Assembly: GCA_018716365.1 (NCBI GenBank)
Contig: DVKA01000052.1
Span: 1 to 13,535 of the forward strand
DNA: 13,535 bases
Origin: Candidatus Caccocola faecipullorum
Lineage (GTDB): Bacteria; Synergistota; Synergistia; Synergistales; Synergistaceae
Direction of reading: 5' to 3'
The translations under genes were made by a program, and so were the position numbers. This document shows, one piece after another, positions 1-4,920 of this stretch (position 1 is the stretch's first letter; each line of letters begins with the position of its first letter). The notes below the pieces were generated by a model. That model did not search any database. It saw only the letters and a list, made by a program, of their open reading frames with translations, and had not been told where the DNA came from.

Positions 1-711
1 GCGCGCGGCGCGGACTATTTTATAGCGGCGCACCTCGGCCTCGGCCTGCCCACTGGATGCGTATGCAGCGGCACCGGCGGCTTCCTCTGCTCCACGAAGT
101 TCGACGCGGAGTTCACCGGACGCGCGGCTCACGCGGGCGGAGAGCCGGAGCGCGGGCGCAACGCGCTGCTCGCCTCGGCGCAGGCGGCGCTTGCCATACA
201 CTCAATCGCGCCGCATTCCGGCGGCGTCATGCGCGTCAACGTCGGCGCGCTGTACGCGGGCGAGGGGCGCAACGTCGTGCCGCCGCACGCTCTGATGAAG
301 ATAGAGACGCGCGGCGAAAACAATGAGGTCGCCGCTTACGCCTACGAACGCGCGGTACAGTCGCTGAAAGGTGCGGCGCAGATGTACGGCGCGGAACTTT
401 CCGTAAAGAAACAGGGCGAGACGATAACGGCGGAGAGCGACGAAAAGCTCGCGAAGCTTGTAGCGGACGAGGCCGCTTCCATCCCCGGTGTGACGAAGAC
501 GACGCTTTACAGAAAAATGCCCGGCAGCGACGACGCCTGCTGGTTTATGCGCGAAACGCAGCAAAGCGGCGGCCTCGCGGCATATATATGTGTTGGTGCG
601 GACACCGCGGCGGGACATCACAACGGAGCCTTCGACTTCGACGAAGCGGCGCTGCCCATAGCGCTCGAAACATTACACAGAGCGGTCATGCGTATAAATA
701 GGGCGTTATAG
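1..711 (+). CDS. abgA: AbgA-like M20 family amidohydrolase (p-aminobenzoyl-glutamate hydrolase type), 5' end outside window
   Basis: The frame is open from base 1 to the TAG at 709-711, giving 236 residues of the C-terminal part; the start lies upstream. The sequence resembles the AbgA branch of metallopeptidase family M20, which cleaves p-aminobenzoyl-glutamate or related N-acyl amino acids in the cytoplasm. The dimerisation (lid) domain is visible: FTGRAAHAGGEPERGRNALL, then HSIAPHSGG, RVNVG and GRNVVPPHA. The GHHN motif (His codons 616-621) followed by FDFDE is the C-terminal metal-site His segment, where AbgA has a near-identical AGHHNEKFDFDE. The family is about 400-440 residues long, so somewhat under half is missing. 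M20 substrates are hard to predict; an indole-acetyl-amino-acid or general N-acyl amino acid hydrolase is possible. I am sure of the family and moderately sure of the AbgA assignment. Confidence 0.88.
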   Translation, partial: ARGADYFIAAHLGLGLPTGCVCSGTGGFLCSTKFDAEFTGRAAHAGGEPERGRNALLASAQAALAIHSIAPHSGGVMRVNVGALYAGEGRNVVPPHALMKIETRGENNEVAAYAYERAVQSLKGAAQMYGAELSVKKQGETITAESDEKLAKLVADEAASIPGVTKTTLYRKMPGSDDACWFMRETQQSGGLAAYICVGADTAAGHHNGAFDFDEAALPIALETLHRAVMRINRAL

Positions 712-755
712 TAGATTATAATAATTTGCCAACATAAGAGAGACAACGTTATCCC

Positions 756-784
756 GTCATGCCGCGCTTGACGCGGCATCTAGC
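756..784. repeat. REP-like palindrome, copy 1
   Basis: A perfect 8-bp stem ATGCCGCG (759-766) pairs with CGCGGCAT (772-779) across the loop CTTGA. It is flanked by GTC on the left and CTAG on the right. It shares the GTCAT-nCCGCG ... CGCGGnAT-C-AG layout with the palindrome at 1124-1165, so the two look like members of one repetitive extragenic palindrome family. It sits 45 bp past the abgA-like stop and could protect the mRNA 3' end; there is no T-tract, so it is not a standard terminator. Confidence 0.6.
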
Positions 785-790
785 GTCGTA

Positions 791-813
791 AAATACCGTA
801 ACGTATGGGAGTT
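791..813. repeat. 23-bp inverted repeat, left arm (partner 1173-1195)
   Basis: AAATACCGTAACGTATGGG plus AGTT is the reverse complement of 1173-1195 with 21 of 23 positions matching. The arms lie 359 bp apart, each directly after a REP-like palindrome (756-784 and 1124-1165). This suggests two copies of a larger repeat module inserted in opposite orientation, or a decayed miniature element. Confidence 0.6.
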
Positions 814-849
814 AGAGACACTTCATCGGCGACAACGCCGCCGATGCTA

Positions 850-898
850 GGAACGGCCTAAAGAGTTTTTTATGTCCGCTTCGCGGGCAGGCCGTTCC
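850..898. repeat. 10-bp perfect inverted repeat
   Basis: GGAACGGCCT (850-859) and AGGCCGTTCC (889-898) are perfect inverted copies 29 bp apart. The interior has TTTTTTATGTCCGCTT, whose last eight bases are the reverse complement of the end of the 30-bp direct repeat at 968-997 and 1049-1078. It is part of the repeat patchwork after the abgA-like gene. Confidence 0.5.
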
Positions 899-913
899 GT
901 CGCAAGCGCGGGG

Positions 914-946
914 CGACGGTAAGGGGGCGGCGTTCCCCTACCGTCG
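914..946. repeat. Stable hairpin in repeat patchwork
   Basis: CGACGGTA (914-921) pairs with TACCGTCG (939-946), and GGGG (923-926) with CCCC (935-938), leaving a bulged A and the loop around GGCGGCGTT. No T-tract follows on either strand, so it is not a canonical terminator. Degraded relatives of the same G-rich module (GACGG-n-AGGGG) recur near 1368-1410. Confidence 0.5.
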
Positions 947-967
947 TCCTGAGATGCCTCTGCTCAG

Positions 968-1078
968 CGACGCGCAGCGCGGTTCGCGCAAGCGGACGCT
1001 ATCAATTTTCCTCAGCGCTGCGCTAGTGCAAGGCGCGCTTTGCCCTGCCGACGCGCAGCGCGGTTCGCGCAAGCGGAC
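968..1078. repeat. Exact 30-bp direct repeat pair (968-997 and 1049-1078)
   Basis: The 30 bases at 968-997, starting CGACGCGCAGCGCGG and ending GCGCAAGCGGAC, recur without a mismatch at 1049-1078. The copies start 81 bp apart and are separated by 51 bp of unrelated sequence. Only two full copies exist here and no cas gene is near. It is best read as a dispersed intergenic repeat unit. Confidence 0.7.
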
Positions 1079-1123
1079 ATAAAAGTATAGCCGCTTAAAT
1101 TAAGACAGAAACGACAAAAACTC

Positions 1124-1165
1124 GTCATTCCGCGCGCCGGCGTAAGCCGGCGACGCGGAATCCAG
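1124..1165. repeat. REP-like palindrome, copy 2 (15-bp stem, GTAA loop)
   Basis: ATTCCGCG (1127-1134) and CGCCGGC (1135-1141) pair with GCCGGCG (1146-1152) and CGCGGAAT (1154-1161). This gives a 15-bp stem with one bulged A and a GTAA (GNRA-type) loop. Flanks GTC and CCAG match the GTCATTCC...GGAATCCAG form of REP-like elements seen in many GC-rich bacteria. It is the longer relative of the palindrome at 756-784. Confidence 0.7.
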
Positions 1166-1172
1166 TTGTCCA

Positions 1173-1195
1173 AACCCCCATAAGTTACGGTATTT
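1173..1195. repeat. 23-bp inverted repeat, right arm (partner 791-813)
   Basis: This is the reverse complement of 791-813 with two mismatches, and it follows REP-like copy 2 by 7 bp. Shortly after both arms the sequence CATCGGCGACAACGCCGCCG appears in the same orientation (824-843 and 1215-1234), an exact 20-bp direct repeat. The modules are therefore shuffled rather than one simple inverted duplication. Confidence 0.6.
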
Positions 1196-1259
1196 AACGC
1201 ACTGTGCCTCGCGTCATCGGCGACAACGCCGCCGCCCCGAGAATTATCTGCGCCGCCTG

Positions 1260-1365
1260 CCCCGGAAATTTTCTGTCTAAGGGAATCTCCACAATAGAAC
1301 AAAACCGCTTGCTTTATGAGGCTGCATGAATATCCGCGGGAGGTCCCCGACAGAAAATTTCGGGG
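1260..1365. repeat. Imperfect long inverted repeat, possible remnant of a small mobile element
   Basis: CCCCGGAAATTTTCTGTC (1260-1277) is mirrored by GACAGAAAATTTCGGGG (1349-1365) with a single extra base. Weaker pairing continues inwards (1278-1290 with about 1339-1348). The interior of about 60 bp is more AT-rich than the surroundings and has no convincing ORF. Nothing identifies a transposase. Confidence 0.5.
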
Positions 1366-1450
1366 ACGACGGGAAGGGGGCGACGGTGAGGAAACGCCGG
1401 TAAGGGGACGGCGGCTGTGCGGGCGGCGTGGGTTGCCTTGGATTGGGGAA

Positions 1451-1482
1451 GGGAAAAGCCGGAGTGGGGAGGCCACTCCGGC
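1451..1482 (-). terminator. Intrinsic terminator of the skp-yadA operon
   Basis: Read on the minus strand, GCCGGAGTGG, loop CCTCC and CCACTCCGGC form a perfect 10-bp GC-rich stem followed by TTTTCCCTT. It lies 44 bp past the stop codon of the adhesin gene. The T-tract is short, but position and stem make it the likely operon end. Confidence 0.8.
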
Positions 1483-1526
1483 TCAGTCTATGCTCCGCGC
1501 ATGGCGGAGAGGGACAGACTGCTGTG

Positions 1527-3905
1527 TTATTTGCTCTTTGCGTCAAGGCGGACTTTGAGGGCCGCGTTCTCGGCTTTGAGCTCGTGCAGGGCCTGACGTA
1601 CTTCAGCGAGCTGCGCCTGGACTTCGTTCATATCCTTCGGGGCGAGGGCTTTCTTCTTGTCTCCGCCTCTGCCGACGGTGAAGCTGATACCAGCGCGGCC
1701 CATGAGGTCGCCGTCGGAGCAGATCGACGCGCCGAGGTTGAACAGAACGTTCTCGCGCACGTAGTGGAATACGCCGACCGCGACCGCGTATTCGTCACGG
1801 TATGTGCCTATCGCGGCGGAGAGCGTCGTCGGCTCATAGGGGTTGTAGTCGATCGGGTGCAGGCCGGAGAGAGCCGCGGCGTGCGCGCCGACGATGTTGA
1901 TGCTTTCCTGCAGCTGGTCCATGCGCTTGTAGGCCTGCCAGAGCTGGTTGCCCGTCACCGCGTCCGTGCTTCCCATGTAGACGCCGCCGTCCGCGAGGCC
2001 GGTGAGCCTTCCGGCTCCGCCCATGTTGAGGGTGTTCGATACGCCGTCGTAGGTCATGCTTCCGACCTTCATGGCGTTCTCCCTGAAGTAGGCGCTGTTG
2101 TTGTTGATCGAGACGGACCCGTTGTTGATGACCGTGCCGTTTGTACCGCCGACCGTTATCTGGTTGTCAACGGTTACCGTGCCGCCGTCGATGACGGTCT
2201 GGTCGCCTTTTGTTGAGGCGAACGTTCCCTTCTGTCCGTCGATACTTGTCGTGCCGTTGGCGTTGGTGAAGGTGCCGGTTCCTTTGTCGATTACGGTCTG
2301 GTTGTCGCCCGTGCCGACGGTCACCGTGCCGGCAGTCCCGTCGATGACGGTCTGGTTCTCGCCTGTGCCGACGGTCACCGTGCCGGCAGTCCCGTCGATT
2401 ACGGTCTTGTTGTCGCCCGTGCCGACGGTCACCGTGTCGCCGTCGATTACGGTCTGCTTGCCGTCCGTGCCGACGGTGACTTTGTCATTGGCGGTTATGG
2501 TGTCGGCTGTTACGCTGTCAAACTTCGGGTTGTCGGAGACGCTGATGCTTAGGTCCGCGTCGCCGTCGGTGGCGCCGTCTCCGACGATTACTTCGATGTT
2601 GCTTCCGGCCTCAACGTTGAGGGAGCCGCCGGGCTTTACGGTGCTGCTGCCGTTGCCTGTGCCCGGAGTGCCTGTGCCGCCGGTTCCGTCCGCGCCGTTG
2701 ATGTCCCAACCCTCTGCGAGCTTTTCGATGGCGGCTGCAACGTTGGTGTACTCCGTGCCGTTGATCTCAACGCGGAAATCGCCGATCGTTATGCCGCCTG
2801 TGTAGTCCACGCCGAGTTCGCGCGCGATGGATCGAGCGAGGCTGTAAAGCTGCGCGCCGTTGACCGCGTGTGTGCTTGTCGCGTTTACGTCTCCGGCGGC
2901 TACATTGCCGATTTGAACCCGGTCTCCGCTGTTGTCGGTGAGCGTCAGTTCGTTTTTGTGCCCCGTCGTGTATTTCACGGCGTTCGCGTCGAGGTCGTCA
3001 ATGTCATCGTCTATCGCGGTGAACACATCCTGGACGGTCGTCGTGGTCGCCGGGGCATCGTCTCTGTACTTGAATCCTTTGTTGGTTATCGCGCCGTTCG
3101 TCGAGTTGACTTCCGCTATGGGGTTGCCGTCAGCGTCGGTGCCGAATATGCCGAGCGTATCGTTGAGCTGGCCGACGTTCACGGCATCGGTGTCGGCCCG
3201 GCCCGCGGCCATGTTGACGAGGCGGCGCTGGGTAAGACTACTACCGATTGAAACTACATAGTTTTCTGTCGCATTTGATCCGGAACCCAGCGCGATTGAG
3301 CCGCTAACCCCTTCCCTAACAGCTGCATTCTTGCCGATGGCTACGGATTCATTAGCTCCGGAGGTATTATTGCCCACTTGGGCATAGTCTCCGATTGCGA
3401 TAGAGTATTGGCCATATGCTTTCGCTTGGCGGCCGACCGCGACAGAGTAGCCGCCCGTCGCGCCGGCAGTTTCGCCGAGTGCGATTGAGGATTCGCCATT
3501 TGCTTTCGCATAGCTGCCGACCGCGACAGATCTGCTATTAGCATCTGTGTCAAAGCCTAAAGCGACTGATTTCTCGCCCGCCGCGTTGGCAGCTGCGCCG
3601 AGTGCGATTGAGGATTCCCCCTCCGCCTGTGCGCCCGTGCCTACTGCAGTGGCAAATTGGGCGTTCGCCGTTGTTTGCATCGGGAGGGGGGCTGGGTAAC
3701 TGGAGCCTATTGCAATTGAACTCGTCCCCTGCGCTTCCGACCCCTTGCCTATTGCTATAGCCGGCGTATCAGATGTGCCATTGTCAGCAGGAACAGTTCC
3801 GTTTATCGGAACATATTCTTCCGCCAACGCCGGAGCCGACTGGAAGGCGAGCGATACGGCGAGCGCGAAAGCTAAAAATTTTGCATAAGATCTTGTTCTT
3901 CTCAT
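1527..3905 (-). CDS. YadA-like trimeric autotransporter adhesin (type Vc secretion)
   Basis: The protein has 792 residues. It starts with a signal peptide (MRRTRSYAKF then a hydrophobic stretch, likely cleavage after ALA at residue 28). Residues about 48-222 are a YadA-type head made of degenerate S-x-A-[IV]-G repeats (SIAIG, SIALG, SVALG, SVAVG). A neck follows at 229-248 (MAAGRADTDAVNVGQL) and another at 333-357 (VAAGDVNATSTHAVNGAQL). A Gly/Thr-rich linker (402-425) leads to a repetitive shaft (475-580), a degenerate neck (631-658, STDAVTGNQLW) and the C-terminal beta-barrel anchor (about 685-746). Trimers export their own passenger through the outer membrane and bind host or other surfaces. 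Unusually, the anchor is followed by about 45 more residues ending in a heptad-like helix (about 758-790). AAGGAG lies 10 nt before the ATG. The gene is second after the skp-like gene, 27 bp downstream. The ligand is unknown. Confidence 0.95.
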   Translation of the reverse strand: MRRTRSYAKFLAFALAVSLAFQSAPALAEEYVPINGTVPADNGTSDTPAIAIGKGSEAQGTSSIAIGSSYPAPLPMQTTANAQFATAVGTGAQAEGESSIALGAAANAAGEKSVALGFDTDANSRSVAVGSYAKANGESSIALGETAGATGGYSVAVGRQAKAYGQYSIAIGDYAQVGNNTSGANESVAIGKNAAVREGVSGSIALGSGSNATENYVVSIGSSLTQRRLVNMAAGRADTDAVNVGQLNDTLGIFGTDADGNPIAEVNSTNGAITNKGFKYRDDAPATTTTVQDVFTAIDDDIDDLDANAVKYTTGHKNELTLTDNSGDRVQIGNVAAGDVNATSTHAVNGAQLYSLARSIARELGVDYTGGITIGDFRVEINGTEYTNVAAAIEKLAEGWDINGADGTGGTGTPGTGNGSSTVKPGGSLNVEAGSNIEVIVGDGATDGDADLSISVSDNPKFDSVTADTITANDKVTVGTDGKQTVIDGDTVTVGTGDNKTVIDGTAGTVTVGTGENQTVIDGTAGTVTVGTGDNQTVIDKGTGTFTNANGTTSIDGQKGTFASTKGDQTVIDGGTVTVDNQITVGGTNGTVINNGSVSINNNSAYFRENAMKVGSMTYDGVSNTLNMGGAGRLTGLADGGVYMGSTDAVTGNQLWQAYKRMDQLQESINIVGAHAAALSGLHPIDYNPYEPTTLSAAIGTYRDEYAVAVGVFHYVRENVLFNLGASICSDGDLMGRAGISFTVGRGGDKKKALAPKDMNEVQAQLAEVRQALHELKAENAALKVRLDAKSK
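2274..2483 (-). repeat. Tandem 54-bp repeats coding the adhesin shaft
   Basis: Residues 475-544 of the adhesin consist of three 18-residue units close to TVTVGTGDNQTVIDGTAG, at 491-508, 509-526 and 527-544, preceded by a 16-residue variant (475-490). The DNA copies are also close to identical, for example GTGCCGACGGTCACCGTG recurs in register. Near-identical in-frame repeats can expand or contract by slippage or recombination, changing shaft length. Related shorter TVID/TSID units continue to about residue 595. Confidence 0.85.
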
Positions 3906-3932
3906 TTTGCTGCCTCTCCTTCTTTTGCTTTT

Positions 3933-4394
3933 TTACTTCTTCTTCGCGAAATCGATTTTCACTCTGTTGAGACGTTTCAGTATCTCGCGGCTCACGTCCG
4001 CGTCGGGCTTGAAGCCGAGCGCCGAACCCGCCGGGACTACGACGGTCACCCCCTCTTTGTTTGCCTTGAGCCATCCGGCGACGGCCTTGCGGACCTCTTC
4101 CGCCATCAGCCCCGATACGCGGCTGTATTCCGCGTTGAACTGCGCGTTGAGCTCCGCCTGCTTCTGCGCAGTCTTCTGCGCCGCGTCTTTGTCCTTTGAC
4201 GCGGATTTGGCGAAGGCGGCGAGCTCGTCGTTCAGCGATTTCCGCAGGTTGTCGATGTACTGCTGTCCTTCCTTGCCGGGGACGCTCCTCTCTATCACGC
4301 GCGCCACGTCCACAACGGCGACCTCCCCGAAGGCCGGGGCGGCAAGAGCGCAAAAGGCCAACAGCAGCGCTGCAGCTAATTTTGCAAAACGCAT
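3933..4394 (-). CDS. Skp/OmpH-family periplasmic chaperone-like protein
   Basis: The 153-residue protein has a clear signal peptide (MRFAKLAAALLLAFCALAAP, likely cut after AFG at residue 23). The mature N-terminus EVAVVDVARVIERSVPGKEG fits the OmpH/Skp start, a beta strand followed by helix. A long charged, Ala/Lys/Gln-rich helical part (about 45-112) corresponds to the tentacle coiled coil. The end, TVVVPAGSALGFKPDADVS plus EILKRLN, fits the C-terminal strand-helix of the family. Skp trimers hold unfolded outer membrane proteins in the periplasm. It is the first gene of the operon and lies 27 bp before the adhesin, so a role in adhesin biogenesis is a fair inference. AAGGAAG lies 9 nt before the ATG. 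It is probably a dedicated paralogue rather than the housekeeping skp, which usually sits with bamA/lpxD. Confidence 0.85.
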   Translation of the reverse strand: MRFAKLAAALLLAFCALAAPAFGEVAVVDVARVIERSVPGKEGQQYIDNLRKSLNDELAAFAKSASKDKDAAQKTAQKQAELNAQFNAEYSRVSGLMAEEVRKAVAGWLKANKEGVTVVVPAGSALGFKPDADVSREILKRLNRVKIDFAKKK

Positions 4395-4422
4395 CGTTTA
4401 AATCTTCCTTTCGTTGGTTTTC

Positions 4423-4477
4423 AAAAAAAATCGACGGGCGGCGCTCAGGACGCGAAGCCCGGCGGCGCTAGCCGTCG
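4423..4477 (-). terminator. Terminator-like hairpin in the skp-yadA leader (possible attenuator)
   Basis: On the minus strand CGACGGC (4477-4471) pairs with GCCCGTCG (4439-4432, one bulge) and is followed after one A by eight T residues (4430-4423). The interior can form a further small hairpin, GGGC-TTCGC-GTCC. It lies only 28 bp before the skp-like start codon and downstream of the best promoter (4687-4715), so transcripts of the operon must read through it. It could also simply end transcription of the possible small ORF at 4468-4623. Confidence 0.5.
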
Positions 4478-4623
4478 TCGAAGTACGGAAGGTACTGCCC
4501 GCCTGCACGGCTCGCCGCAGCGACGGCGCAGGCGCGCCTGCCGGAGGGCGGCGATGTTGGATTCGGATGGCTGCAAAGCAGGGAGGGCCGGCAGAATGTA
4601 CATTTGCATGTTTTTCTTTCCAT
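4468..4623 (-). CDS. Possible 51-residue Cys-rich leader ORF upstream of skp-yadA
   Basis: An ATG at 4623 is preceded by AAGGGAG at 10 nt and reads 51 codons to a TAG that falls inside the terminator-like hairpin. The product starts MERKTCKCTFC, with Cys at 6, 8, 11, 17 and 32, and ends GGQYLPYFDDG. The frame continues upstream through ATGs at 4647 and 4644 to a TTG at 4674. I recognise no family, and chance is a real possibility because the region is GC-rich. What favours it is its place between a good promoter and a terminator-like structure. Confidence 0.25.
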   Translation of the reverse strand: MERKTCKCTFCRPSLLCSHPNPTSPPSGRRACAVAAASRAGGQYLPYFDDG

Positions 4624-4686
4624 TCGCCTTCCACTCCCTTCCATCATATTTGTTCTGCTGCCCTCAATGCTCAATGCGATGACTAA

Positions 4687-4715
4687 ATTCTATCGGCGGC
4701 AGGTGCAATTAACAA
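4687..4715 (-). promoter_or_regulatory. Sigma-70-type promoter of the skp-yadA operon
   Basis: On the minus strand TTGTTA (4715-4710) and TAGAAT (4692-4687) are separated by exactly 17 bp. Transcription would start near 4680 and give a leader of about 285 nt before the skp-like ATG. No comparable pair is obvious closer to the gene. Confidence 0.6.
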
Positions 4716-4727
4716 CGGAGTTGGAGG

Positions 4728-4769
4728 CTAAACCCCCTCTAAACCCCCTTTTTTACGCCTTTAGGGGGG
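4728..4769. repeat. Tandem 11-bp repeat and C/G-run dyad in the divergent intergenic region
   Basis: CTAAACCCCCT occurs twice head to tail (4728-4738 and 4739-4749), followed by TTTTTACGCCTTTAGGGGGG, whose G-run can pair with either C-run. It lies between the divergent skp-yadA promoter and the LAL regulator gene, so it could be a regulator-binding site or a structural element. The rest of 4716-4920 shows no gene. Confidence 0.35.
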
Positions 4770-4803
4770 CGGCTCAGATGTTACGCCCCCTCTTCTGCTG
4801 ATA

Positions 4804-4809
4804 TATAAT
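4804..4809 (+). promoter_or_regulatory. Possible -10 element for the LAL regulator gene
   Basis: A perfect TATAAT lies in an AT-rich stretch 111 bp before the GTG start at 4921. The best-spaced -35 (TTACGC at 4781-4786) is poor, so it may need an activator or be fortuitous. Confidence 0.3.
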
Positions 4810-4920
4810 TGATATTGATGTTGTCTGATTTTTGTTGTTTTCGGCGGTGGTCCGTATGTTCTGTTTGATTTTCTGCTTTATCCGGGCGGGCGGTTCCGTC
4901 TTCGCAGGAGGCGGCGCGCG

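Noticed and set aside
968..1078. Two exact 30-bp repeats separated by 51 bp, looking like a minimal CRISPR array
   Set aside because: Only two copies, a spacer longer than usual, no cas genes nearby, and the surroundings are full of other dispersed repeats.
1012..1476. 154-codon minus-strand frame in the repeat region
   Set aside because: It spans the palindromes and repeat modules, has no RBS or family resemblance, and overlaps the adhesin terminator.
1428..2216. 262-codon plus-strand open frame antisense to the adhesin
   Set aside because: It lies opposite a fully convincing YadA-like gene, its composition follows the antisense of the coding repeats, and it has no recognisable domain.
2098..2805. 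235-codon plus-strand frame rich in Pro, Val and Thr
   Set aside because: It is the antisense of the Gly/Thr/Val repeats of the adhesin shaft; the low-complexity composition is explained by that.
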